Shown in pieces: positions 9,401 through 18,354 of a DNA stretch of 28,911 nucleotides. This DNA comes from JALOOB01 sp964387985 (GTDB lineage: Bacteria; Chloroflexota; Anaerolineae; CG2-30-64-16). The DNA is taken from positions 1-28,911 of the forward strand of contig CAYLZG010000037.1 of assembly GCA_964387985.1 (NCBI GenBank), written 5' to 3'. The stretch's first letter is position 1. Each line of letters opens with the position of its first letter. Under the pieces are notes generated by a model, which saw only the letters and a program-made list of their open reading frames with translations, made no database searches and was not told the DNA's origin. A program made the position numbers and the translations under genes.

Positions 9401-10340
9401 CGAGGAACGTTTCGAACTTGCCATCGCCCGGCTGTCGCCCGAGCTGGACGATGACCTGCGGGCGGCGGGCGGCTTCGAGCTTGCGCCCATGGTCCTCAGC
9501 TTTTCTGCCCTAAACTGGTGGTTCCTGGGTTACCCGGAGCGAGCGCAGGATCGCGCCGCCCGCGCGTTGTCCGGCGCAGTCGCGCGGGGCGACCGGTTCG
9601 GGCAGGCGTTCGCGTCCGCGCTCGGCTCCATGACGCTGTTTCTCCTGCGCAGCGATGCTGAGACGCTGCGAGCGCGGGCCGAGCCGGGCCACCTGTTATG
9701 TCAGCATGAGGGTATTGGCTGGTGGCAGGATTACCTCGAAATTCTCCTGGGGCGGCTGGCGATGATTTCCGGGCGTCTTGACGCCGCGGCCGGCATCGAG
9801 AGGATGCGGAGCGCCATCGCCGGCTGGCAGGGCAAGGGCATGGTCGTCGGCACCGACGGCTTGCTGGTTGTCTTGGCCGAAGGGTGCCTGGCCGCGGCCC
9901 GCCGGGAGAGTCCTCTTGGGGAGCTCAATGTGGCCGGTGATGGCGCACTGCCGGACCGCAGCGCGGCGATCGTGTTGGAGGCGATAGAGCCCTTCCTTGG
10001 ACCGACGGTTCCGTGCGGGCAGAGCTTCCAGGCCGAGCTCCTTCGCATGCGCGGGGAGCTGCTGCTGGCGCGCGATGGCCTGGCTGCAGCGGACGAGGCA
10101 CTGGCATGCTTCGACCATGGCCTGCGACTCGCACGCGAGAAGGGAGCGCTCGCTTGGGAGCTGCGCGCGGTCATGAGCATTGTGCGACTGCGAACACGGC
10201 AGGGTGAGGCTTACGTCGGGGAGTTGGCAGAGGCGCGCACGCGCCTGGCAGAGGTGTACGGGCGATTTGCGGAGGGCTTTGCGTTCCCTGACCTGCAGGA
10301 TGCCGCAGCGCTGCTCGAAGTCGGCGAGCGAATGTCGTGA
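6473..10340 (+). CDS. SARP-family transcriptional regulator with BTAD, AAA/NB-ARC ATPase and TPR-like region (interrupted by chimeric segment and gap)
   Basis: The ATG at 6473 has AGGAG 7 nt upstream. Residues 1-100 are an OmpR-like winged helix (VVRLLGGFRVELDGEPV, KARALLVYLMVE, LLWPE, LRHALFRVRQAL). Residues about 140-260 are a bacterial transcriptional activation domain (YERAVTAARLQLKLEPWLEEAHR, ALRQYEVCCRALKSELGVEP). An ATPase module follows with Walker A GDPGSGKT (323-330) and, beyond the gap, Walker B LLLLLDDLQWVDEA (D459/D460 in corrected numbering). The remaining 700 or so residues are alpha-helical and TPR-like. Skipping 7598-7844 joins GMLAG to GGSGEVGW in frame and gives 1,206 residues, a normal size for the family. 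Such proteins are ATP-dependent signal-responsive activators; the target here is unknown. The divergent secreted-protein genes or the 10473-22949 cluster are candidates. Confidence 0.85.
7598..7823 (+). other. Foreign VIT1/CCC1-family membrane-protein fragment inside the SARP gene (probable assembly chimera)
   Basis: From 7598 the frame no longer reads as an AAA ATPase but as a VIT1/CCC1-type iron/manganese transporter fragment: RLIGMTGLITGIAASFSMAA, SEYLSTKSEGG, AALYTGLTYIVTVAILITPY, LIFGNYLLAL. It stops at the N gap. The 11-mer tgctcgccggc just before it (7587-7597) is also the first sequence after the gap (7834-7844), so the true gene very likely runs from 7597 directly to 7845. This is a fragment without start, stop or flanking transporter sequence, not a gene of this locus. 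Confidence 0.8.
7824..7833. other. Scaffold gap (10 N)
   Basis: Ten Ns separate the VIT1/CCC1-like tail of the left contig from the AAA ATPase sequence of the right contig. Because of the 11-bp overlap between 7587-7597 and 7834-7844, the gap probably represents no missing sequence of this genome. Confidence 0.95.
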
Positions 10341-10472
10341 GAGACATTGGGCCAGACGAAGATACGAACGAGTACGGGCAGTCGACCGTACCGGCGCTGC
10401 CCACGGGCACTCCGCCCTCCAAATAGGCTCAGCCCTTGACGTCATGCCGGCACGCTCCGAGAGACGACCTTC
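10341..10472. terminator. Convergent intergenic region with a weak hairpin
   Basis: This 132-nt stretch lies between the SARP stop and the stop of the minus-strand translocase/HEAT gene. The clearest structure is GTACGG (10372-10377) pairing with CCGTAC (10386-10391) across 8 nt. An alternative pairing is GGGCAG (10376-10381) with CTGCCC (10397-10402). No T tract follows either. I see no gene here. Confidence 0.25.
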
Positions 10473-13400
10473 TCACGCGGCGCCCGGATCCATGCTGAAT
10501 TGGTCGTAGAGCTTGTGCAGCTTTTCCGGTTCCGTGCGTGTCAGCTCGGCGATGCGCTCATGAGCCTCCCGCAGCCGGTCGCTCAATACCCCGATCAACT
10601 CGAGTGCCAGGTCTGGATACTGGCGAGCCAACGCAATCACTGGCTCACGCCGCAGCTTGAGCGTCAGCGTTTTCTCAATTGCGATCGCAGCGCTGCTGCA
10701 GTAGTCGCCGCACAAGAAGTCGCTCTCACCCACGTAGCCGCCGGCTTCGACCGTGGCAAGCCGGGAAAAAGACCCTTTTCGTTTCTCCTGCTCGAGGCCA
10801 ACCCTCCCTATGACGACAGCATAGAGGATGCCGCCTGCATCCCCCTCCTTGAAGAGCCTGACGTCCGCCGGGAAGGATTCCACCTCGGACACCCGTGCCA
10901 GGATGCGAAGTTGCTCGATGGGCATCGCACTGAAGAAGGGCAACTTGCGCAGGACGATCAGCTTCTGGACCAGGGTAAGTTCGCTGACTTCCGGCCCATG
11001 TCCTCTGCCAGGCTCTGGGTGAGCTTCTGTCCCCACGTCTGCCTCGGCGCGCACCGCGGCATCGGGATCGCTTCGCGCCAACTCCAGCAGATCGACGAAC
11101 TCGTGATCCGATTCTGCCTCCTGAGATCGGCTCAGTTCGCGCAACGCAGCGGCCGACAGGATGCGTTGCCAGGAATCCTGCGCGTCTCCCAGGAGCCAGC
11201 TGAAGGCTGCCGCCGGCGCAGGAAACGACATGCCCCAATCACGGTCATCCAGCGACGCCGTTGGGCCAGAGGGGCGCTCGGGCTCCAGGAGCGGCGCAAT
11301 GAGCGCGGCCGTCTGCGGTGCGCTTAAGGATTCGAGCGCCTCGACGGCGTTGGCACGCACCTCAGCAATGGGACTGCGGAGCGATCGGAGTGTCGTGTCG
11401 ACCGCGGCCGGTTCACGCACCGCCGCTAACAGGTAAAAGATCTCTTCCAGAAGGGCCTCGTTGCGCTCGCGCAGAGCGCTCGCGAGGACGTCGACCGCAG
11501 GCCCCCCGCAGCCGGTGAGGACCCGCAGGCAAGCAAGATTGGAGTAGATGGTGCGCAGATCGGTATCGAGCGTTGTTCCGAGCACCAGCGATCCGTACTT
11601 GCGCGGCTCGATCCGTGCCAGAGCGACTGCGGCCATCTTGCGTTGGGCAGGATCCCCGGCGTCGAGTTGCTCACGCGCAGGCGCTATGCTCCGCCGGCCG
11701 CCGCGCACGAGGGCCTCGACAGCCCGCCGGCGCACGTCGAGGCTGGGATCGGCCAGGCCCGCGACCGAGCTCGCGCGGGCAGCCGATGCGCTGGCTCCTC
11801 CGCACGCGCCCAAGCGATCGAGGACGGTGACTGCGGCGATGCGTGCGCGCTCGACCGGATCGTGAAGCAAGAGCAGAGCCACTGCCAGCAGCATGTCGCG
11901 CCCGCTGGCCACCGTTTCGTCGCCGCTGATTTCCTCGGTGGCCAGGGCGGCTGCTAACCGCACTTCGTCGTCGGGATCAGTGAGCGAGCGCACCAACTCC
12001 AGGAGCAGGCCGAAGGCGCGTGCCCGTCCGATCACGCGGACAGCGCGCGCCCGCGTGTGCGGATCGGCGGATCTGAGGAGTGTGCGCAATTCGGCGTGAC
12101 CTGCCGAACGCCTGCTCAGATCGTCCGACGCCAGCAGAGCCGGCAGCACGCGCAGCCGGATTTCGATGTCGGGATCGGCCAGCAGCCCAGCGGCGGCTTC
12201 CTGGTAGCGTTGATCGTGCCGGCCGGCGATCCTTTCCAGGCCGCCGACGGCTGAGAGGCGCACGTAAGGGTCCGGGTCGGAGAGCAGTTCGACGCAGAGA
12301 TCCCGGGCTCCTCCCTTTCGTAAGTCAGCCACCAGGAGCACGTCGACAAGTGATGCTCGGAGCCGGCCGTCAGTTGCAGCACGGATTGCCTGTCGCACGA
12401 GGGGCACCGCGGCCTCACCGCCGACCGCAGTAGCTAACTGGGCAATGAAAAGGGTCCGCTCGGGGCTTGAGCTCTCCTCGAGCTTTCGCGCCAGGCGGGC
12501 CAACGTGGCCGGGTCGGCGATGAGCGCGGGCGGAACCAGGTCGGATGGGGTTTGTAGTGCCAGGGAGGAGAAGTCCTCTTGCTCCAGTAAAGCCACTAGC
12601 GCATGTCCATATTGCCTCCGCACCATCACGGCAGCCAGGATCAGGGCAGCCACCACGAGTAGGCTCGCGGCAGGAAGAAACCAGGACGCCTGCATCAATG
12701 GGGTCAGCAGTAGCAGACCGCCCAGGATTGCCCCGAACGGGACGACCAGGCCACCGACGAAGGCACGGGTGCGCGCCTTGACGCGTTGAGGCACGACATT
12801 GTAGAGCAAGTCATCGACGGGCACCCGGAAAGCGGTTCGGAAGGCAGTCAGGTTGAGGTAGCCTACTGTTGCTGATTTCAGACCGGGTGCGACGATCAGA
12901 CTGCCGACCGTGGCAAGGCTTGTGAAGGGGAAGATCAGGCCGGCGCTGCCGACGCCCAGGCGAGCGATGAATCGGCTCAGCAGGAGCAACTGCACAGGCA
13001 GCAAAACAAGGTTGGCGATGCCGCTAAGTACGCCCGTGTAGTTGGAGATGGCGACAGTAGTCTTGAGCTGGGATTGGAGGATGGCGCTGGTCGCATAGTT
13101 CACAAATGGCAGGAGGATGGTCACGCAGAATGTCGACAATGCCATCCAGCGCAGGAACCGCGAACTGGCGACCTGTGAATAGCCTTCCCGCAGCCGTGAA
13201 CCATAGCCACGGGCGAAGCTCTTCACCCGGCGCTCCACTCCCGCGCTTGGGGTAGAATCCGCGGCGCGACCTGGCGCCGCGCGGATAGTCCTGCCAGCGC
13301 CTGGCTCGCGGAGCAAGCGGGGCATGGCAGCCGCAAGGGCGCCCATGACTGCGAGGGTGACGACCGATCCGATCACAATTGCGGTGGGGCTGAACAAGCG

Positions 13401-13913
13401 GTTCATCAGCGGCATGCTGAGACCACCGATGATGCCGGCCACTCTGTCCGCAGTGCCGAGCACCGGCACGATGCGCTTCGCCGAGCGGATATCGTAGAAT
13501 CCGTTCACGTAAGTGGGCCAGTGAATGTTATAGATGTCGAGCAACGGCACCTGAAGCACCAGGAAGAGCAGCAGATATCCGGGCAGAATGAACCCCAGGA
13601 CCAACGCCGCCAGGCCCAACATCATGCCGGCGCCGGAAACAGCAAGGAGGCCGACGAGCAGCCGGGTGTTGGACACTCGGTCGGCGAATAGGGTGTAGAT
13701 GAACAGGGCGGCAACAGAACAGGCCGCACTCGAGATGATGACCCAGGGCAGGTACTGGACGCCAACCCGTTGCAGGAACCCCGCCTGCACGATAGCGTCG
13801 CCCCAGGTCAGACCGGTCAGACCTACCAACGACATGACATACAGCAGCGACAGGCGAGGCCACTCACCGGAGCGCACGTTTAAGAGTTCGCTCAAGAAAT
13901 GGGACAACTTCAT
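10473..13913 (-). CDS. Translocase-like membrane protein with HEAT repeats and degenerate cyclic-nucleotide-binding domain (paralog A)
   Basis: I start at the ATG 13913-13911 (MKLSHFLSELLNVRSGEWPR) with AGGA 7 nt upstream; it aligns with the start of the paralog at 15051. The longer open frame to 14204 crosses the divergent promoter region. The protein has 1,146 residues. About 20-450 form a polytopic membrane domain resembling MFS/ATP-ADP-translocase (Npt-like) proteins, with YVNGFYDIRSAKRIVPVLG and VDDLLYNVVPQRVKARTR. About 460-960 are HEAT repeats (DPDPYVRLSAVGGLE, DPDDEVRLAAALA, SPIAEVRANAVEALE). About 977-1120 are a cNMP-binding fold (LPFFSAMPIEQLRILA, RLFKEGDAGGILYAVVIGRV). In its phosphate-binding cassette, GESDFLCGDYCSSAA, the usual Arg nine residues after the Glu is Cys. 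Transport substrate unknown; it may be a sensor or scaffold rather than a transporter. Confidence 0.8.
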   Translation of the reverse strand: MKLSHFLSELLNVRSGEWPRLSLLYVMSLVGLTGLTWGDAIVQAGFLQRVGVQYLPWVIISSAACSVAALFIYTLFADRVSNTRLLVGLLAVSGAGMMLGLAALVLGFILPGYLLLFLVLQVPLLDIYNIHWPTYVNGFYDIRSAKRIVPVLGTADRVAGIIGGLSMPLMNRLFSPTAIVIGSVVTLAVMGALAAAMPRLLREPGAGRTIRAAPGRAADSTPSAGVERRVKSFARGYGSRLREGYSQVASSRFLRWMALSTFCVTILLPFVNYATSAILQSQLKTTVAISNYTGVLSGIANLVLLPVQLLLLSRFIARLGVGSAGLIFPFTSLATVGSLIVAPGLKSATVGYLNLTAFRTAFRVPVDDLLYNVVPQRVKARTRAFVGGLVVPFGAILGGLLLLTPLMQASWFLPAASLLVVAALILAAVMVRRQYGHALVALLEQEDFSSLALQTPSDLVPPALIADPATLARLARKLEESSSPERTLFIAQLATAVGGEAAVPLVRQAIRAATDGRLRASLVDVLLVADLRKGGARDLCVELLSDPDPYVRLSAVGGLERIAGRHDQRYQEAAAGLLADPDIEIRLRVLPALLASDDLSRRSAGHAELRTLLRSADPHTRARAVRVIGRARAFGLLLELVRSLTDPDDEVRLAAALATEEISGDETVASGRDMLLAVALLLLHDPVERARIAAVTVLDRLGACGGASASAARASSVAGLADPSLDVRRRAVEALVRGGRRSIAPAREQLDAGDPAQRKMAAVALARIEPRKYGSLVLGTTLDTDLRTIYSNLACLRVLTGCGGPAVDVLASALRERNEALLEEIFYLLAAVREPAAVDTTLRSLRSPIAEVRANAVEALESLSAPQTAALIAPLLEPERPSGPTASLDDRDWGMSFPAPAAAFSWLLGDAQDSWQRILSAAALRELSRSQEAESDHEFVDLLELARSDPDAAVRAEADVGTEAHPEPGRGHGPEVSELTLVQKLIVLRKLPFFSAMPIEQLRILARVSEVESFPADVRLFKEGDAGGILYAVVIGRVGLEQEKRKGSFSRLATVEAGGYVGESDFLCGDYCSSAAIAIEKTLTLKLRREPVIALARQYPDLALELIGVLSDRLREAHERIAELTRTEPEKLHKLYDQFSMDPGAA

Positions 13914-14007
13914 TGCGCGGTCCTGAACAGTGCTAGAAGCGCGCCCGGCCATGCAGGCCGGAGTATCGCCAGTCGCACCTCTCGCAAAACACGAGAAGGT
14001 TAAACAC

Positions 14008-14036
14008 AGTATGCACCAGCACAGGGGTGGTTGCAA
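14008..14036 (-). promoter_or_regulatory. Candidate promoter for the paralog A gene
   Basis: Read on the minus strand, TTGCAA (14031-14036) and CATACT (14008-14013) are separated by exactly 17 nt. They lie about 95 nt upstream of the ATG at 13913. The match is moderate and was judged by eye only. Confidence 0.35.
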
Positions 14037-14066
14037 GTGCGGAGCGCGCGGGTTGTCCTTTCTGAA

Positions 14067-14123
14067 GATTCTTCGATTCACAAGGCATCTTGATTCTTCA
14101 ATGATGATGTTGCATACTATAAG
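14067..14123 (+). promoter_or_regulatory. Candidate promoter/operator region for the MinD-to-receptor operon
   Basis: A -10-like TATAAG (14118-14123) or TACTAT (14115-14120) lies about 95 nt upstream of the MinD start. TTGATT (14090-14095) is a possible -35, spaced 19 nt from TACTAT. The octamer GATTCTTC occurs twice as a direct repeat (14067-14074 and 14092-14099), about two and a half helical turns apart, and could be an operator shared with the divergent gene. The stretch is AT-richer than the surrounding coding DNA. Confidence 0.3.
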
Positions 14124-14215
14124 CGCGGGCTGCCAGCCAAGTGGAAAAGTCACCGGCCGCGCACCGGTGCTCGCACTCCGGGACCAACGTTCGCGGCCCC
14201 GCAAAGGAGTTCTCC

Positions 14216-14971
14216 ATGGCGCTTATCGTCTCCACGCACTCTTTTCGGGGTGGCACAGGCAAATCCAACCTCACCGCGAACCTCACGGCTCTAATGGCTC
14301 AACGGGGCTACCGGGTGGGCGTCGTCGACACCGATATCCAATCGCCGGGCATTCACGTTCTGTTCGGCCTGGAGGAAACGGCAATCGGTCATTCACTTAA
14401 CCATTATTTGTGGGGCATGTGCGACATCTCGGATGCAGCATATGACGTGACGTCACGGTTGGGCAGCCCCATCAAGGGCAAGGTGTTTCTGATCCCGTCC
14501 AGCATCAAGGCCGGCGAAATCGCGCGTGTGCTGCGTGAAGGTTTCGACGTCGGGCTTCTCAACGACGGGTTTCAGAGCGCGATCGATATGCTGGCGCTCG
14601 ACATGCTCATGATCGACACCCATCCTGGCCTGAACGAGGAGACGCTCCTATCCATTTCGATATCTGATGTTCTCGCGATCATCCTCCGGCCGGACCAGCA
14701 AGATTACCAGGGGACCGCCGTGACGGTTGAGGTGGCCAGGAAGCTCGAAGTCCCGCGGATGATGTTGATCGTCAACAAGCTGCCGCCGGTATTCGACGCC
14801 AATGAGGTCAGATCCCGGGTCGAACGCATCTACGGCTGCCCGGTGGCCGGGATTATCCCGCACTCGGATGACATGATGGCATTGGCCAGCGGGGGCATAT
14901 TTGCCCTCCGCTATCCAACTCACCCTCTTTCAGAGTGTATTCGTGCGATCGCCGCTCAGCTCGAGGCGTAA
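14216..14971 (+). CDS. MinD/ParA-like ATPase with arginine in place of the signature lysine
   Basis: The ATG at 14216 follows AAAGGAG (14203-14209) with a 6-nt spacer; an upstream in-frame ATG (14141) has no comparable site. The protein has 251 residues. It carries a ParA/MinD deviant Walker A at 10-17 (FRGGTGKS), DTDIQSPG (38-45), a Walker B-like LMIDTHPGLNEET (131-143) and VNKLPP (187-191). The signature lysine of KGGxGK[ST] is R11; the P-loop lysine K16 is present. No C-terminal amphipathic membrane helix of cell-division MinD is evident. It begins a same-strand unit with the genes at 15051, 18355, 19189 and 21006 and is divergent from paralog A. Likely role: an ATP-driven switch or positioning factor for the membrane proteins, rather than septum placement (inference). 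Confidence 0.8.
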   Translation: MALIVSTHSFRGGTGKSNLTANLTALMAQRGYRVGVVDTDIQSPGIHVLFGLEETAIGHSLNHYLWGMCDISDAAYDVTSRLGSPIKGKVFLIPSSIKAGEIARVLREGFDVGLLNDGFQSAIDMLALDMLMIDTHPGLNEETLLSISISDVLAIILRPDQQDYQGTAVTVEVARKLEVPRMMLIVNKLPPVFDANEVRSRVERIYGCPVAGIIPHSDDMMALASGGIFALRYPTHPLSECIRAIAAQLEA

Positions 14972-15050
14972 CGCTCGCCCCGCGTTGTGACAACCTGGAG
15001 CTCGAGACCGGCCCACCACCTGAGAGGGCCGGCGAGCCGACGGAGCATGT

Positions 15051-18000
15051 ATGGCGCTCTCCTGGAGCCGGTCTCTGAATGTTCGGCGGACCGAACGACC
15101 GCGATTGGCCTGGCTTTATGTCATGCTCTTCACGTCGATCTTAGGCTGCGTCTGGGGAGAGGCGGTTATCGAAGCCGGTTTCCTGCGCGACGTGGGAGTC
15201 AAGTACCTGCCCCTGGCGATAGCTGGTAGCGCCCTGGCTTCGATGGGCAGCCTCAGTGTCTACAACCTCTTTGCTGACCGCATCGCCAACCATAAGCTTC
15301 TGATTCGGATCCTGACCGTGAGCCTGCTCGGCCTGGCTGCGGGTGTCCTGTTGCTCGCTGAAGGGTGGAGCTTGCTTGCATTCCCACTCCTGTACGTGCT
15401 GGATTCGGCGCTGATTCGCGATCTGCTCAACGTGCACTGGCCCGTGTACGTCAACGGGTTCTTCGATACCCAGTCGGCAAAGCGTATCTTCCCCGTCTTG
15501 AGCTCAGCTTCGCGGCTCGCTGCCATCGTGGCTGGGCTGACAATGCCGGTGCTCAACCGCGGGCTGTCGTCCACCGGCATTATCGCCGTCATGTTGGTGA
15601 CCCAGGCGGCGATGCTGTCCCTGGTGTTCGCAATGCGCCGCGCCTTGCCTGACAGCACCGAGACTATCACCGCCGTGCAGTCGAATCCTGGCATCAGAGG
15701 TGGATTTGCCAACATTCAGGAAGGCTATCGATTCGTCGCCGGCTCACGGTACTTGAGATGGATTGCAGTCATCACCTTCTTGACAATGGTGGTGCTCGCC
15801 TTCTTGACCTACCAAACGGGACGCCTGCTGTTAACCGAGCTAAGGACCGTGCAGAATATGTCTAACTTCACGGCTCTGCTCCGGGGGCTTGGCAACCTGA
15901 TCGCGCTGCCATTCCAGTTGTTCATGTTCAGCCGGGTCATTGGACGAATCGGCGTCGGCAACGCGAGTCTCATCTACCCGGCAGCTTCATTCGTCGCTGT
16001 CACAGGGTTAACCCTACTACCGAATCTTCTCACCGCAGGTTTCGGCTACATTACGCGCAGTGTGCTGCGCAATACCTTCTACATCCCAGTGGACGGCCTC
16101 CTGTACAACGCAGTGCCACTCCGGCTGAAAGCGCGCGCCCGGGGTTTCATCAGTGGTTATGTGATGAGTGCCGGCTCGCTCGCCGGTGGACTCCTCATCA
16201 TGTTCAATCCGCAGCAGGCAGGTCCGCTCCTGGGTGCGCTGTTTGCCTGCGTGGCATTGGCCTATCTGGGGAGCAGCCTGCAGGTGCGGCGCCACTACAG
16301 CAAGGCCGTCGTCGCGATGCTCGACCATGACGACTACTTGTCGTTGCAGGCGCCGTCTGAGATCGAGTATTCGGTCGTGGACGAGGCAACGCTGAACAAG
16401 CTGGCAGCCAAAATGGCCCATCCGGCCACCAGCCCCGAGATGAAGGGGTTCATCGCACAAGTGATCTGCCAGGTCGGCGGTGCACAAGCCATTCCCATCC
16501 TGGACGCCGAAATCCGAGCTGCCGGCGACAGTCGAGCACGCGTCAGGCTGCTCGAAGTGATCGTCGGTTCGGGGTCCGACCCGGTTGCAGTGGAAGAAAT
16601 CTGCTGCTTCTGCCTTTCGGACCCGGCAAAGGAGGTTCGCCTGGCGGCGCTGGTTGGACTCGAGGCCCTGGCCCCGGGCGCAGATACTCCGCAGAACGCG
16701 CTCCGCGTCCAGACCCTGGTCGGTGCGTTGCTGGCCGATCCTGAACCGCACGTGCGTGCTGCAGCGCTGGCAACACTCGTGCAATGGGGCTGCTTCTATG
16801 CTCAACCGGTCGCCGGCGATATCCTGGAGAGCCTGTTGAACGCCGAGGAACCCGACGTCCGGGCTCGCGCTGTTCGTCTGCTGGGCAAACTCGCCCCAGG
16901 CGCCGGTCAGCCAGCGGGGGCGGAAGCTTCGCGTCTCCTGGCATCGCTTCGCGACCCCGATGACGCAGTGCGGCTGGTCGCTGCCCACGCGCTGGAAGAG
17001 GCGGCAGGGCCAGCTGGCTCCAAGCTACCTGGTTGGCTTCCGCTCCCGGTGCTCGAAGAGCTGAGGGGCGACCGCGTAGAGAGAATCAGGCAAACAGCAG
17101 TGACGCTGCTGGGCCGGAGACCAGAGCCTGCGGCATGGGTCATGCTGACCGGAGCGCTGGGCGATCCCTCTCCAAACGTGAGGACTGCCGCCGTCAGCAT
17201 CCTGGCGCAAGCCGGTTCGCCGGTTGTTCTGCTGGTTCACCCCCTGCTCGACTCCGACAATCCGCAGTCACGAACCGCGGGCGCCGCGGTTCTCGGTCGC
17301 ATCGACCCGGCTCGGTTCAGCCCCATCGTCCTTTCCGGTTGCGTATCCGGCCATCTCCAGTCGGCCTACCGTTGCTGGGCGTACCTGGCTGCTCTTGACC
17401 ACATGGCCGCGTCGCCCGCCATAAAGGTGCTGCAGTGCGCCCTCAGAGAAGAAAGTGCACACCGCATCGATGATGTCTTCTATCTTTTGCGGTCGATTCG
17501 ACCGCGGCAGACGGTCGATCGAGCCGCGGAGTCTCTGCACAGCCCAGACGCGCGGGTGCGCGCGAACGCGGTCGAGGCGCTCGAAGTATTGACGACTCCG
17601 CAGATCGCTCGTCTCCTGGGCACGCTCTGCGAAGAGCCTCCGATCACTCGGCACATTCTCGCACTTCGGAGCGTGACATGGGGACAGCCGGCGCCAAGTA
17701 TTGAAGAAACGATCGGCGAGCTCGTCGCCAATCGCACGGATTCATGGTTAAGCCAACTAGCAACCATCGCGGGAGGTATTAGCCCGCAGGATGGCCACAG
17801 GCAGGAGGACAGCATGCTTTCGGCAATCGAAAAAGTCATCTTTCTGAAAGAGGTGCCTTTCTTCCAGGGCATGACCGTCGACCAGTTGCGCGTGCTCGCT
17901 AACGTGTGCGAAGAAGAGTTCTTCTGCGCGGGCGACCAGCTGTTCAAGGAGGGCGATCGTGGAGGCGTGCTGTATGTAGTAGTAAGCGGGCGTGTCGGGA

Positions 18001-18305
18001 TCGAGCAGGAGAAACGCAAAGGTTCTTCTGTCCGGCTTGCCACCATCGAAGCCCATTCCTACCTGGGCGAGACCGACTTCTTCGATAACAACTGCCGCAC
18101 CAACTCGGCGATCGCCATCCAGGATACCTTGACGCTGAAACTGCGCCGGGAGCCGCTCATCGCCCTTGCTCGCCAGCATCCCGACCTTTCGCTGGAGTTG
18201 ATTAACGTTCTCAGTGAAAGGCTGCGAGAGGCGAACAACCGCATTGCCGATCTCACCCGCGCGCGCCCGCGTGAGTTGCACAAGCTCTACGATCAGCTCG
18301 GCTGA
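15051..18305 (+). CDS. Translocase-like membrane protein with HEAT repeats and cyclic-nucleotide-binding domain (paralog B)
   Basis: The ATG at 15051 follows GGAG (15042-15045), 79 nt after the MinD stop. The protein has 1,084 residues with the same architecture as paralog A: a membrane domain (about 15-420; LNVHWPVYVNGFFDTQSAKR, FPVLSSASRLAAIVAGL, VDGLLYNAVPLRLKARARG), HEAT repeats (about 440-900; DPAKEVRLAALVGLEAL, DPDDAVRLVAAHALEE, SPDARVRANAVEALE) and a C-terminal cNMP domain (about 920-1084; EVPFFQGMTVDQLRVLANVC, GRVGIEQEKRKGSSVRLATI). Its cassette GETDFFDNNCRTNSA keeps Arg nine residues after Glu, so ligand binding is plausible, unlike in paralog A. Both proteins end with the related tail (E/R)LHKLYDQ. 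The AKR-x-FPV motif recalls ATP/ADP translocases. No cyclase is present in the window. Confidence 0.8.
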   Translation: MALSWSRSLNVRRTERPRLAWLYVMLFTSILGCVWGEAVIEAGFLRDVGVKYLPLAIAGSALASMGSLSVYNLFADRIANHKLLIRILTVSLLGLAAGVLLLAEGWSLLAFPLLYVLDSALIRDLLNVHWPVYVNGFFDTQSAKRIFPVLSSASRLAAIVAGLTMPVLNRGLSSTGIIAVMLVTQAAMLSLVFAMRRALPDSTETITAVQSNPGIRGGFANIQEGYRFVAGSRYLRWIAVITFLTMVVLAFLTYQTGRLLLTELRTVQNMSNFTALLRGLGNLIALPFQLFMFSRVIGRIGVGNASLIYPAASFVAVTGLTLLPNLLTAGFGYITRSVLRNTFYIPVDGLLYNAVPLRLKARARGFISGYVMSAGSLAGGLLIMFNPQQAGPLLGALFACVALAYLGSSLQVRRHYSKAVVAMLDHDDYLSLQAPSEIEYSVVDEATLNKLAAKMAHPATSPEMKGFIAQVICQVGGAQAIPILDAEIRAAGDSRARVRLLEVIVGSGSDPVAVEEICCFCLSDPAKEVRLAALVGLEALAPGADTPQNALRVQTLVGALLADPEPHVRAAALATLVQWGCFYAQPVAGDILESLLNAEEPDVRARAVRLLGKLAPGAGQPAGAEASRLLASLRDPDDAVRLVAAHALEEAAGPAGSKLPGWLPLPVLEELRGDRVERIRQTAVTLLGRRPEPAAWVMLTGALGDPSPNVRTAAVSILAQAGSPVVLLVHPLLDSDNPQSRTAGAAVLGRIDPARFSPIVLSGCVSGHLQSAYRCWAYLAALDHMAASPAIKVLQCALREESAHRIDDVFYLLRSIRPRQTVDRAAESLHSPDARVRANAVEALEVLTTPQIARLLGTLCEEPPITRHILALRSVTWGQPAPSIEETIGELVANRTDSWLSQLATIAGGISPQDGHRQEDSMLSAIEKVIFLKEVPFFQGMTVDQLRVLANVCEEEFFCAGDQLFKEGDRGGVLYVVVSGRVGIEQEKRKGSSVRLATIEAHSYLGETDFFDNNCRTNSAIAIQDTLTLKLRREPLIALARQHPDLSLELINVLSERLREANNRIADLTRARPRELHKLYDQLG

Positions 18306-18354
18306 GCTGGTCCGGAGGAACACAGCTGGATCAGCACTGCCGAAGGAGAGCACC

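Noticed and set aside
13914..14204. A 97-residue N-terminal extension of the paralog A protein
   Set aside because: It crosses the divergent promoter region, is not matched by paralog B, and lacks a ribosome site, whereas the ATG at 13913 has one.
18214..18354. An earlier ATG start for the GNAT-like gene inside paralog B
   Set aside because: It would overlap paralog B by 92 nt, reads as low-similarity sequence, and the GTG at 18355 has an ideal AAGGAG spacing.
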